Shown here in pieces: positions 16,131 through 25,330 of a DNA stretch of 64,000 nucleotides (positions within the stretch are counted from its first letter, which is position 1; every line of letters starts with the position of its first letter). The stretch is from assembly GCA_041749255.1 (NCBI GenBank), contig JBGTBR010000067.1, forward strand, positions 1 through 64,000, in the 5' to 3' direction. The notes below the pieces were generated by a model, which was not told where the DNA came from, searched no databases, and saw only the letters and a list, made by a program, of their open reading frames with translations. The translations under genes and the position numbers were made by a program. Source of the stretch: JABDLO01 sp041749255 (GTDB lineage: Bacteria; Bacteroidota; Bacteroidia; Chitinophagales; Saprospiraceae).

Positions 16131-16631
16131 ATGAAACTTTTTATACTTTCCGCACTCGCTTTTTTATTTATAGTGCCTTTTACTCAGGCGCAAAAGAGTG
16201 ATTATAAAGCGGGTAATGAAGGATGGCTTGTAAATCTTGAGGAAGCCTATACTTTATCAAAGAAAACTGGTAAACCAATTATGGCTAACTTTACAGGCAG
16301 CGATTGGTGCGGATGGTGTAAGCGTCTTTCTTCAGCCGTTTTTGAAAAGCCAGAATTTCAAAAATGGGCCAATAATAATGTAATTTTATTAGAACTTGAT
16401 TTTCCCAGACGCAAGTCTGTGCCAGATCAGATTCGACAACAAAATGCCAGTCTGCAAAGAGCATTCCAGGTAAGGGGTTATCCTACTGTATGGATTTTTG
16501 AGATTGACAAACCGACAGGAAGCCAGGAATTTACTATCAATCCACTTGGGAAAACAGGATATAAAGCTACGGTTGAGGAATTTACCTCTGACGTAGACAA
16601 AATGTTAAAAAACGGTACAGCCTCGCAGTAA
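16131..16631 (+). CDS. Periplasmic thioredoxin-fold protein
   Basis: 166 residues: signal peptide (MKLFILSALAFLFIVPFTQAQ) and a thioredoxin-like domain of the thioredoxin_7/DUF255 sort, with active site SDWCGWCKRL (CGWC, about 58-61) and the cis-Pro loop GYPTVWIFE (about 114-122). It probably reduces or isomerises disulfides in the periplasm. No cytochrome-c maturation or other redox partner is next to it. The gap upstream (15895-16130) includes TATTTTTG at 15995-16002, a possible but distant -7 box. Confidence 0.85.
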   Translation: MKLFILSALAFLFIVPFTQAQKSDYKAGNEGWLVNLEEAYTLSKKTGKPIMANFTGSDWCGWCKRLSSAVFEKPEFQKWANNNVILLELDFPRRKSVPDQIRQQNASLQRAFQVRGYPTVWIFEIDKPTGSQEFTINPLGKTGYKATVEEFTSDVDKMLKNGTASQ

Positions 16632-16705
16632 TTGAGCCTGTTTTTCTTTGTTTTGATTTTCCTTGTTCAAGCATTCAATTCATTCACATTTAATGTGATG
16701 TTAAT

Positions 16706-17719
16706 ATGGACTTTGATGAAATCATAACATCAATTAAAAACAAAGAGTATCATCCAGTATATTTACTTCATGGAGAAGAGCCCTATTTTATTGACCAGAT
16801 TTCCCATTTAATAGAATCTACTGTACTTACTGAAGGAGAGAAATCTTTTAATCAAGCCATTCTTTACGGCAAAGAAACCAATTTTAAGCAAGTGGTAGAC
16901 GAGGCCAGTCAATATCCGATGATGTCTCCATACAGAGTTGTTATTTTAAAAGAAGCTCAGGAAATGAAGTCTTTGGAAATGTTGGAGAAATATACTGCCA
17001 ACCCCTCTCCCACCAGTATTGTAGTTATTTGTCATAAATACAAAAAGGTCAATGGCCGTTTTAAATGGTTAAAAAATATACACAAAAATGGAATTGTTTT
17101 CGATTCAAAAAAAATTTATGAAAACAATTTGCCTCAATGGATAACTCAATACCTCCAAAAGAGAAATGTAAAAATTGATCAGGATGCCAAAACATTAATC
17201 GCTGAATATCTGGGAACAGATTTATCAAAAGTGAGTAATGAACTGGATAAAATGATCTTGAACCTTGGAAAGACCAGAAGTATATCCGCTTCAGATGTAC
17301 AAGAACAAATTGGTATTAGCAAGGACTACAATGTTTTCGAATTGCAAAAAGCCATAGGTGAAATAAATAATGAAAAGATTTATCGCATCATCCGTTACTT
17401 TGCTAGTAACGAAGCAGCCAATCCATTGGTAATGGTATTGGCAAGTTTACATTCCTATTTCATGAAGTTGTGGATAACAGATCAAAACTCCCACTTAACC
17501 GATTTGCAATTGCAAAAATTACTGGGTCTTCCTACGTCTTACTTTGTAATAGACTATAAGAAAGCAGCAAAAAAATTGGGATCGATCAGAATTAAAAAAT
17601 CTTTTCAACTTTTGAAAAAAGCAGACCTACAATCAAAGGGTTACAATAGTAGAAATATGGGCACGGAAGCCATCCTCACTGAATTTATAATCAACTTGTA
17701 TCACGATGCTGATCAGTAG
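16706..17719 (+). CDS. holA: DNA polymerase III subunit delta
   Basis: A 337-residue clamp-loader subunit that opens the beta clamp. The N-terminal AAA-like domain (PVYLLHGEEPYFIDQIS, residues 12-28) lacks a Walker A, as in delta subunits, and there is the typical NELDKMILNLG in the lid region and the helical C-terminal collar domain. Length fits HolA (about 330-345). It converges on priA with a 7-base overlap of the 3' ends, so both transcripts must read through each other or end inside coding sequence. Confidence 0.88.
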   Translation: MDFDEIITSIKNKEYHPVYLLHGEEPYFIDQISHLIESTVLTEGEKSFNQAILYGKETNFKQVVDEASQYPMMSPYRVVILKEAQEMKSLEMLEKYTANPSPTSIVVICHKYKKVNGRFKWLKNIHKNGIVFDSKKIYENNLPQWITQYLQKRNVKIDQDAKTLIAEYLGTDLSKVSNELDKMILNLGKTRSISASDVQEQIGISKDYNVFELQKAIGEINNEKIYRIIRYFASNEAANPLVMVLASLHSYFMKLWITDQNSHLTDLQLQKLLGLPTSYFVIDYKKAAKKLGSIRIKKSFQLLKKADLQSKGYNSRNMGTEAILTEFIINLYHDADQ

Positions 17720-20181
17720 GGATCTACATCTAAATTTATCCTAACCCCTTGCCAACCTTTATATTCTTTGATTGAAGATTTTGTTTGCAAAAGTATTTTC
17801 TTAGCTTTTCGTATAACATTGTGGTCTTTTTCCAGCTTCACTATAATTTGTCTTAAATACTGACCTCGCAACTTGGATATGCCGGGCTCAGCCGGCCCCA
17901 GAACTCTGCTACCCAAATAAACAATGATTTTCTCAGCGTATTTCATGGCAGCTTCATGTACCACCTTAGGATCCTTATGTTTTAAAGTAATATGAATCAT
18001 TCTATAGAATGGTGGATAACGAAACTTTTCTCTTTCCACTGCTTCCCTGGCTATAAATTTATAAAAATTGTATTCAATGGTGTCCACTAAAACAGGGTGA
18101 TCCGGTTGGCTGGTTTGAATGATCACTTTGCCCCGTTCTTGTCTGCGGCCCGCACGACCAGCCACCTGAGTCAATAGTTGAAAAGCCCTTTCTGATGCCC
18201 TGAAATCGGGGAAATACAAAAGTAAATCTGCATTTAAAACTCCGACAACATGGATATTGTCAAAATCCAGACCCTTTGTAATCATTTGAGTACCTACAAG
18301 AATATCTATTTTTTTGTTTTGAAATTCCACGATGATGTTTTCATAAGATGAGCGAGTCCTTGCCGTGTCATAATCAAGTCGACCTACCTTTGCCATAGGA
18401 AACAGGTCTTTCAGGACATCTTCTATCTTTTCTGTTCCATATCCAACCTCTTTTAATTCGTCATGACCGCATGCTGGACATGCTTTCGGGAGTGGAGTCC
18501 TGTATCCGCAGTAGTGGCATCTAAGTTCTCCAAAAAACTTATGCTTAGTTAAAGAGAGATCGCATTGATCACACTCCCCTATCCAACCACATAACAAACA
18601 TTGCAATGAAGGTGAATATCCCCTTCTGTTTTGAAAAATAAGAACCTGCTTTCCTCTTAAAAGTGATAAATCAATTTCTTCCCTCATTTTTTTAGAAAAA
18701 TAAGATTCCAGTGTTTTAGCCTGTCTTTCCTTTTTTAAGTCAACTATTTCAATCTCAGGTAAAGCGACTTCGCCAAATCTTTCCATCATTTCTACCAGGC
18801 CGTATTTGCCGAGCTTTGTATTTAAGTATGATTCTAATGAAGGAGTAGCACTTCCAAGTAATACTTTAGAACCATATAAACTACCCATATAAATGGAGGC
18901 ATCTCTGGCATTGTACCTGGGAGATGGGTCTTGTTGTTTGTAAGATGGATCATGCTCTTCATCGACTATGATCAATCCCAGATTACCGTAAGGAAGAAAT
19001 AGAGATGATCGGGCTCCAATAATAATGGACTGTCCCGTTTGTACTGAATTCCACAATTCGACCCTTTCATGATTGGTCATTCGGCTGTGGTAGACCTGTA
19101 CTTTTTGCCCAAATACCTCCACCAATCGCTGAACGATCTGAGCCGTCAGGGCAATTTCTGGCAATAGATAAAGCACCTGTTCTCCCCTTTTCAGTGTTTC
19201 ATTGATAAGCTCTATATATACCTGCGTCTTTCCACTTCCGGTAACACCATGGAGTAAAACTACATCTCTTTGTTGCCAATGTCCTTTGATTTCATTCAGT
19301 GATGCATTTTGTAAAATGGATAAAGGCTGCAGTAATTTTTCTCCTTTATGGACAACAACCTGAAGCCTGCTAACTTCCAGCTCTTCTGTCTCCAATATCT
19401 TCTTTTTGACCAATGCATCCAGTATAGATTTATTACCTCCTGAAAGATCGTAGAGATCTTTTCGTGCCACCTTCTCAACTGCCCTGCCCAACTGCATAAA
19501 AGCAATGAGCATTTTAGTTTGTTTTTCAGAATTTGCAGCGAGATCCATTGCTTCTGACAATCTGCTTCGATCAGCTTTATAATACTCCACGAGCTGCACA
19601 TAAGTATCTTTCTTCGGCTTATATTTTTCTACCAGGTCTTCTTTTATATAAACAAATTCATGGTACATCAAACCTCTAATTTCTGGATATACCGTTTTCT
19701 TATTCAGGATTTTTTGAATTTCTCCAATGCTCAGTTCCTTTTGAATGGTCAATGCTTCATATATCAGGTATTCATTGTCCGTTAAGACCGAAGTGTCTGG
19801 TTGATTTTCACTATTACTAATCAATTTAGTTTCGCTTGAAAGCTTAAGTCCTGAAGGAAGTGCAACATTCATAACCTCTCCAATCGTACAGCAATAATAT
19901 CCTGCAAGCCATTTCCAAAAAGTATACTGTTGCGCCGTTATAACGGGTTTTTCATCAATAATCGAAATTACGGTTCTGGGTTTGTATTCCAGTTCTATTT
20001 GGTCTATTAACTCAACTACGATAGCGGAATACAGCTTGTTTTTTAATGGAACTTCTATCCTGACACCAAAAACCACATCAGACTCCAATTCTTTAGGTAG
20101 TTTATAGATATATTCACGGGGTAATGCCAGGGGCAAAAGAACCCGCACAAAAGAAATGGTATTGCTAGGTGTTAATTCCAT
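17713..20181 (-). CDS. priA: Primosomal replication helicase PriA
   Basis: An 822-residue superfamily 2 helicase that restarts stalled replication forks. An N-terminal DNA-binding region (1-110) is followed by Walker A GVTGSGKT (312-319) and DEEH (407-410). The zinc-binding insert has paired CxxC motifs at about 520-565 (CLLCGWIGECDQC, CHYC, CPACG), then helicase motifs V-VI including QVAGRAGRRQERGK. Length is slightly greater than the E. coli enzyme (732). All key residues are present. The gene is monocistronic as far as seen and converges on holA. Confidence 0.95.
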   Translation of the reverse strand: MELTPSNTISFVRVLLPLALPREYIYKLPKELESDVVFGVRIEVPLKNKLYSAIVVELIDQIELEYKPRTVISIIDEKPVITAQQYTFWKWLAGYYCCTIGEVMNVALPSGLKLSSETKLISNSENQPDTSVLTDNEYLIYEALTIQKELSIGEIQKILNKKTVYPEIRGLMYHEFVYIKEDLVEKYKPKKDTYVQLVEYYKADRSRLSEAMDLAANSEKQTKMLIAFMQLGRAVEKVARKDLYDLSGGNKSILDALVKKKILETEELEVSRLQVVVHKGEKLLQPLSILQNASLNEIKGHWQQRDVVLLHGVTGSGKTQVYIELINETLKRGEQVLYLLPEIALTAQIVQRLVEVFGQKVQVYHSRMTNHERVELWNSVQTGQSIIIGARSSLFLPYGNLGLIIVDEEHDPSYKQQDPSPRYNARDASIYMGSLYGSKVLLGSATPSLESYLNTKLGKYGLVEMMERFGEVALPEIEIVDLKKERQAKTLESYFSKKMREEIDLSLLRGKQVLIFQNRRGYSPSLQCLLCGWIGECDQCDLSLTKHKFFGELRCHYCGYRTPLPKACPACGHDELKEVGYGTEKIEDVLKDLFPMAKVGRLDYDTARTRSSYENIIVEFQNKKIDILVGTQMITKGLDFDNIHVVGVLNADLLLYFPDFRASERAFQLLTQVAGRAGRRQERGKVIIQTSQPDHPVLVDTIEYNFYKFIAREAVEREKFRYPPFYRMIHITLKHKDPKVVHEAAMKYAEKIIVYLGSRVLGPAEPGISKLRGQYLRQIIVKLEKDHNVIRKAKKILLQTKSSIKEYKGWQGVRINLDVDPY

Positions 20182-20360
20182 AAAGAATGTAAAAGTAAGG
20201 TATGCATTTGTATAATTCCCGGCATCATGATAATATTCAATAATAAAGAAACATCAATGTGGAAAACTTTGTCATTTTTAAAGAAAACCTCATTTTTGTA
20301 AATGGGGATGAAAAATAGGCGATATTGCCTGTAGGTTACACATAAAACTTTTTTCTAATT

Positions 20361-21005
20361 ATGTTTCCTAATCGAATGAGATTATTACTGCGATATATAG
20401 TATGTATAGCTTTTATAATGGTTTCAATAAAAATGAATAGCCAGAAAAACCCATCAAATTTATATGACCTTTCTGAAGAAGAGATCCCTTTTTATGAACT
20501 GATTGAGATTGAAGAACAACCGGAAGCAGGAAGTATATTTGCCAGAATGATTGAGGGGCTGGGATTCAGGTTGTATTGGGCTACATATGGTCTCACAGCT
20601 CAAGACTTCGAATACAGGATAACTCCAGAATCGAGAAGTACTGGAGAAACACTGGTGCATATTGCAGATCTGACCCGAACTATTTATTCGTCTGTGACCC
20701 GGAAATCCGGGACTGATTTGCCCTCCCACCAAGATTTGGATTTAAGTCAAAAAAGGACCTATTCCCTTGTCTTATTAAGCGAAATCGCGCACATACTTAA
20801 AAATAGCACAATTGAGGATATCGAAAATTATACCATAGATTTTATCAGGAATGGTCAAACTGTTTCATTTTCTTTTTGGAATCTGATCAATGGACCTATT
20901 GCAGATGCCATATGGCATACGGGGCAAATAGCCTCCTTCAGAAGAGCTTCCGGCAACCCCTTTCCATCTAATATAAGCCTGCTAACCGGAAAAGTCATGC
21001 GATAG
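20361..21005 (+). CDS. Secreted DinB-like protein
   Basis: 214 residues: a hydrophobic leader (about 6-24), then a four-helix DinB/YfiT-like domain. The first helix contains LYWATYGLTAQDFEYRI; the conserved metal-binding histidines are at GETLVHIADL (about 94) and AIWHTGQIASFRR (about 188). Members bind a divalent metal and many are thiol-dependent transferases, but most are uncharacterised. An exported DinB protein is less usual, which points to a periplasmic role. A second, cytosolic DinB-like protein is at 44074-44586. Confidence 0.75.
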   Translation: MFPNRMRLLLRYIVCIAFIMVSIKMNSQKNPSNLYDLSEEEIPFYELIEIEEQPEAGSIFARMIEGLGFRLYWATYGLTAQDFEYRITPESRSTGETLVHIADLTRTIYSSVTRKSGTDLPSHQDLDLSQKRTYSLVLLSEIAHILKNSTIEDIENYTIDFIRNGQTVSFSFWNLINGPIADAIWHTGQIASFRRASGNPFPSNISLLTGKVMR

Positions 21006-21812
21006 TTATGATGTTATAGTTTGAGTGTTTACCTCTCCCTTAAAAGTAAGAGATACTGCCCCATTAAGAAAAATGTGTATAAATTTTCCTTTCTTTTCAA
21101 CAAAAGAAACCTGGAGAGGTCCTCCTTTCGTAATGAGGTCTACAACATTATTGCCGTTGGTCAATCCCAATAGATAGGCAGTAATTGCACATGCTACTGC
21201 CCCGGTACCACAGGAATACGTTTCATCTTCCACTCCTCTTTCATACGTCCTTATTTTAAATGCATTTCCATCTTTTTGCATAAAATTGACATTTATTCCC
21301 TCTTTTTTAAAACGTTCACTATACCGGATCTTCCTTCCTTCATTATATACGTCCAAAGCATCTATATCATCGACCATTTTGATAAAGTGGGGTGATCCCG
21401 TATCGAGTACAAAACATTCAGCCTGGGATAAAATACCACTTACATCAGACATCCCCAAAGAAATGATTTCGTTAGAAACTATATTTACTTCATGAATACC
21501 ATCGATGGCGTTAAATTGAAAAGAAGAAGTTCCTTTTCCGTATAACTTGCTATAGAGATGACTGATGCATCGTCCTCCATTTCCACACATACTGCCCTCT
21601 TTACCATCTGCATTATAATAAACCATTCTAAAGGATTCACTATCGGATGATCTCAAGAACATGAGGCCATCACCGCCAATTCCAAATCTCCTGTTGCATA
21701 ATTTTTGAATTACTTCTTTCTCTAAATCAAATTCTTCCTTCATCTGGTCAAATACGATAAAGTCATTGCCGGATCCTTCGTATTTGTAAAAAAGTTTTAT
21801 GTTATTGCTCAT
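21006..21812 (-). CDS. dapF: Diaminopimelate epimerase
   Basis: 268 residues. Converts LL- to meso-diaminopimelate for lysine and peptidoglycan synthesis. The two catalytic cysteines are present in MCGNGGRC (Cys76) and SCGTGAVAC (Cys201), and the N-terminal YEGSGNDFIVFD is typical. Length fits the family. Its stop abuts the end of the DinB-like gene (21005/21006), convergent. Upstream is the heptamer minisatellite, and no promoter could be picked with confidence. Confidence 0.95.
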   Translation of the reverse strand: MSNNIKLFYKYEGSGNDFIVFDQMKEEFDLEKEVIQKLCNRRFGIGGDGLMFLRSSDSESFRMVYYNADGKEGSMCGNGGRCISHLYSKLYGKGTSSFQFNAIDGIHEVNIVSNEIISLGMSDVSGILSQAECFVLDTGSPHFIKMVDDIDALDVYNEGRKIRYSERFKKEGINVNFMQKDGNAFKIRTYERGVEDETYSCGTGAVACAITAYLLGLTNGNNVVDLITKGGPLQVSFVEKKGKFIHIFLNGAVSLTFKGEVNTQTITS

Positions 21813-21944
21813 CTATAAAGATTATCTGAGTGTAAGGAAATAAACAAAACGCAATATACTCTTTTGTCGTTTTCTGCTTTCCACATTTTACTGTAGATTA
21901 TTCTAATTACATATTTTTACCTCAACCTTATTTATGTAGAAAGC

Positions 21945-22240
<296 letters not shown>

Positions 22241-22460
22241 TAAAAGGCAAACGATCCCTTCATAACAAAATAACTCGCGGAGCAAAAATGACAGCGAAGC
22301 CAATGACATCCCACCTCCTCATCCTCAACCTCAACCTTAACCTTCTGACCGTTTACTGTTCACTGCTCACCACTCACCGTTTTTTCAACCTGCCGAAGGC
22401 GAAATCCTTAAACTTAGCCTCAAACCTTCCGACTTTCTACTTTCCACTTTCTACTTTCCA
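22241..22460. repeat. Composite intergenic repeat, copy 2
   Basis: Contains AGCGAAGCCAATGACATCC (22292-22310), a CCTCATCCTCAACCTCAACC tract and the GTTTACTGTTCACTGCTCACC to CTGCCGAAGGCGAAATCCTT block (about 22346-22409). It matches copy 1 (1-160) in the forward direction and the region 47805-47985 in reverse, in the same block order, with heptamers at the corresponding end. Tandem CTACTTTC/CACTTTC words close it just before waaA. Confidence 0.75.
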
Positions 22461-22462
22461 CT

Positions 22463-22470
22463 TATCTTTG
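22463..22470 (+). promoter_or_regulatory. -7 box immediately before waaA start
   Basis: TATCTTTG fits TAnnTTTG and ends only four bases before the annotated ATG at 22475. If used, transcription would begin at or next to the start codon, giving a leaderless message or moving the true start to a later Met (22487). No convincing -33 TTG lies 19-21 bases upstream. Confidence 0.4.
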
Positions 22471-22474
22471 CTGT

Positions 22475-23716
22475 ATGGCACAAAAAATGTTCGAATGGGT
22501 GTACACTTCAGCTATCATTATTTTCCTGCTCATAGTGCGTTTATTTTCCGTGGTCAACAGTAAAGCCCGTCCTTGGCTAAAAGGAAGAAAAGATATGTGG
22601 GAGCCACTTATTCAATGGAAAGGAACTTTGAAAAATAATCCTGTGATTTGGATACATTGCGCCTCTTTGGGAGAATACGAACAGTCTGTTCCTTTGCATC
22701 AACATATTCGCAAGAGATGGCCTGAATCCGCTTTGCTTTTTACTTTTTTTTCCCCTTCTGGTTTTGAAAATGTACGTCCGGTGTCAGAAAGAGATCATAG
22801 TTCTTACTTGCCTCCCGACCTACCCTCACAATTGCATCGCTTTTTAGATGTGGTGAAACCCGGGATGGTACTGATTATCAGAAAAGAATTTTGGTACAAC
22901 ATGTTAAAAATATGCCATGAACGAAACATTTCCATTTACAGTATCAATAGTATATTCAGAAAAGGAGAACCTCTGTTGTATCCTTTTATCCGACACATGT
23001 TTTCTACCATTTCCTTATTTTTTGTCCAGGATGAAACATCGGCCACGATTTTGAAACAATATGGGATTAGCCCTATATTTGCAATGGGTGACACAAGAGC
23101 AGAAAGAGTTTTGGAATTAAAAAAAGAACCCTGGGATCATGCCTTACAAAACACAATAAGTCCTGATCAAAGATGTTTCGTTTACGGTAGTATTCATATG
23201 TCAGATATACCTGCCATACTTCCATTTATTAAAAACAACCTGCAGGACGTTCACTTGATTTTTCCACATGATGTGTCTTTGGGTAATGTACATGCCATTT
23301 CTGAAAATCTCAAGGTTCCTCATTATCTGCTTTCACAGGGGATTAATGCACATGTCAATATATGTTTGGCAGATTCAACAGGTATTTTAAACAAAACGTA
23401 TGGGCTGGCCGATGTCGCATATATCGGAGGTGGCTTTGGAAAAGGTATCCATAATATCACGGAAGCCTTGGTATATGGCACACCGGTTGTGATTGGTCCA
23501 GAATGTAAAAAATTTCCGGAAGCTGTTGAATCAGCCAGACTGGGATATATCACAATAGTGTACAATGATCGTTCCTTTACTGAATCCATTGAGCATATGT
23601 ACCATATGAAATCAAAACTCGCTAAACCTATCATTGAATTTATAGAGCAAAGGGCTTCAAGATCCTCATTGATTATAAATAAAATAGCCGATCACCATGC
23701 AGCTACCCATATTTAA
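22475..23716 (+). CDS. waaA: 3-deoxy-D-manno-octulosonic acid (Kdo) transferase
   Basis: A 413-residue GT30 enzyme, anchored at the inner membrane by an N-terminal helix (about 8-26), that adds Kdo to lipid A precursor. Diagnostic motifs are WIHCASLGEYEQ (about 57-68; the Glu corresponds to the catalytic base), the C-terminal GGGFGKGIHNITEAL and GTPVVIGPECKKFPEA (GT-B nucleotide-sugar site). Length fits WaaA (about 410-425). It overlaps the heptose-kinase gene by 20 bases, so the two LPS genes form an operon. The composite repeat lies directly upstream. Confidence 0.9.
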   Translation: MAQKMFEWVYTSAIIIFLLIVRLFSVVNSKARPWLKGRKDMWEPLIQWKGTLKNNPVIWIHCASLGEYEQSVPLHQHIRKRWPESALLFTFFSPSGFENVRPVSERDHSSYLPPDLPSQLHRFLDVVKPGMVLIIRKEFWYNMLKICHERNISIYSINSIFRKGEPLLYPFIRHMFSTISLFFVQDETSATILKQYGISPIFAMGDTRAERVLELKKEPWDHALQNTISPDQRCFVYGSIHMSDIPAILPFIKNNLQDVHLIFPHDVSLGNVHAISENLKVPHYLLSQGINAHVNICLADSTGILNKTYGLADVAYIGGGFGKGIHNITEALVYGTPVVIGPECKKFPEAVESARLGYITIVYNDRSFTESIEHMYHMKSKLAKPIIEFIEQRASRSSLIINKIADHHAATHI

Positions 23717-24674
23717 TGGATGGAATATTCTTGTGGTAGGTGACATTATGGTAGACCATTATATTTATGGCCATGTTTCCGGAAAATCACCTGAAGCCCC
23801 GGTTCCGGTTTTAGAAAAGCAAAAAGATCACTATACTCCGGGGGGAGCCGCTAATGTGTGTATGAATATACATTCCCTTGGTTCTAACGTATGGCTGGCC
23901 GGCTTAACAGGTGACGATGAAGAAGGGTACTGGCTTAGACAAAACTTACATAAACACGGCATTTCGACCCATGCTGTAATGATTGATCCTTCCAGACCTA
24001 CAACATTAAAAACCAGAGTTATAGATGGCAATAATCAACTTTTACGAATAGACAGGGAAACGACACGGGATTTGCAGGAAAACCTTGCCCGTGCATTTAT
24101 TGGTACCATTGAAACTACATTAAACCAAACAGTCATACATGTCATTGCCATCCAGGATTATAATAAGGGGCTTCTCACAGATTATACTATCCCTAAAATA
24201 TTGGAATTGGGTAAGAAATACGGAATACCCGTTGTAGTAGACCCTAAGTACAAGCATTTTTTCTCTTATCAAAATGTTGAAGTGGTAAAACCCAACAAAA
24301 AGGAAATAGAGGCCGCTCTCAACAGAGAAATAAGTGTGGGGGTACTTCTTCAATCACAATTTCTGGATAATTTAAGAAACAAATTGAATTGTGCCTGCCT
24401 GATGGTCACATTATCTGAATCGGGGATTGTGTATAATACAGCATTGGGTACAGTTCATTCACCAGCATTTCCCAGAGATATTAAGGATGTAAGTGGAGCA
24501 GGTGATACAGTTCTAAGCATCATAGCCTGTCTTACTGCTGCAGGATGCCATAATGATGATATAGCAACATGGTCAAACCTGGCTGGTGGCCAAGTCTGTG
24601 AAAAGTTAGGAGTACAACCAGTAGATCCAAAAAATTTAAAAGAAGAATACACTGAAAGGGTTAAAAATTTTTAA
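23697..24674 (+). CDS. rfaE1: D-glycero-beta-D-manno-heptose-7-phosphate kinase
   Basis: A 325-residue PfkB-family kinase matching domain I of HldE/RfaE: VVGDIMVDHYIYG (about 13-25), SPEAPVPVLE, GGAANVCMNI and the ATP-site DVSGAGDTVLS (about 261-271) with catalytic Asp. It phosphorylates heptose 7-phosphate at O-1 in ADP-heptose synthesis for the LPS core. The adenylyltransferase domain fused in E. coli HldE is absent, so a separate enzyme is expected elsewhere. It is translationally coupled to waaA and converges with msrB (14-base overlap). Confidence 0.87.
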   Translation: MQLPIFNGWNILVVGDIMVDHYIYGHVSGKSPEAPVPVLEKQKDHYTPGGAANVCMNIHSLGSNVWLAGLTGDDEEGYWLRQNLHKHGISTHAVMIDPSRPTTLKTRVIDGNNQLLRIDRETTRDLQENLARAFIGTIETTLNQTVIHVIAIQDYNKGLLTDYTIPKILELGKKYGIPVVVDPKYKHFFSYQNVEVVKPNKKEIEAALNREISVGVLLQSQFLDNLRNKLNCACLMVTLSESGIVYNTALGTVHSPAFPRDIKDVSGAGDTVLSIIACLTAAGCHNDDIATWSNLAGGQVCEKLGVQPVDPKNLKEEYTERVKNF

Positions 24675-25224
24675 GTATTTGACCGGAATCTTTTCTATCA
24701 ACAAAATCCAGGGATACCGAATTAAGGCAATATCTCAGGCCTGTAGGTTTCGGACCATCGTTAAACACATGACCTAAATGTCCTCCACAGCGTTTGCACA
24801 TAACTTCATTACGCGCATATCCGATATCGTAGTCCACGTCTAATAAAATATATGACTCCTCGATAGGCTGCCAAAAACTAGGCCACCCTGTACCTGAATT
24901 GTATTTTGTCTTACTGTCAAATAATGGCATTTGGCATGCACGACAAGAGTAGATACCATCTTTTTTATTATCTAGTAATTTTCCGGTGAAGGCTCGCTCT
25001 GTCCCTTTTTTTCTGATCACATAATATTCCATTTCTGAAAGTCTGTTTTGCCATTCCACTTCCGGAAGGAGAACTCTTTCAACAATTGTTCCTGATGAAG
25101 TGGTAAACGTAGTCATTTCCACATCATTGCTTTGCTGTACATTGGTATCTTTATTTTTCTGTGCATAACCATTACATGAGGATAATGTCATCAGTACAAA
25201 TAAACTAAATATTATTCTTTGCAT
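24661..25224 (-). CDS. msrB: Peptide-methionine (R)-S-oxide reductase, exported
   Basis: 187 residues. The leader MQRIIFSLFVLMTLSSCNGYAQ has a lipobox-like SSC, so it is probably a lipoprotein or periplasmic. The MsrB domain (about 55-180) has the zinc-binding CRAC and CKRC pairs, GTGWPSF, RCGGHLGHVF and the catalytic Cys in RYCLNSVSLDF. It reduces methionine-R-sulfoxide in exported proteins. MsrA is not fused or adjacent. The structured tandem array starts about 100 bp upstream of its start codon. Confidence 0.93.
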   Translation of the reverse strand: MQRIIFSLFVLMTLSSCNGYAQKNKDTNVQQSNDVEMTTFTTSSGTIVERVLLPEVEWQNRLSEMEYYVIRKKGTERAFTGKLLDNKKDGIYSCRACQMPLFDSKTKYNSGTGWPSFWQPIEESYILLDVDYDIGYARNEVMCKRCGGHLGHVFNDGPKPTGLRYCLNSVSLDFVDRKDSGQILKNF

Positions 25225-25330
25225 TTTTTTAAAGTAGTTGGTATAGAAAAGAAAACGATTGAGTCGCTTTTTTGTTTTGAAAAATCAGCACTCGTGTCGT
25301 TGTGGCTTTGAGCAGAAAAACTAAAGATGG

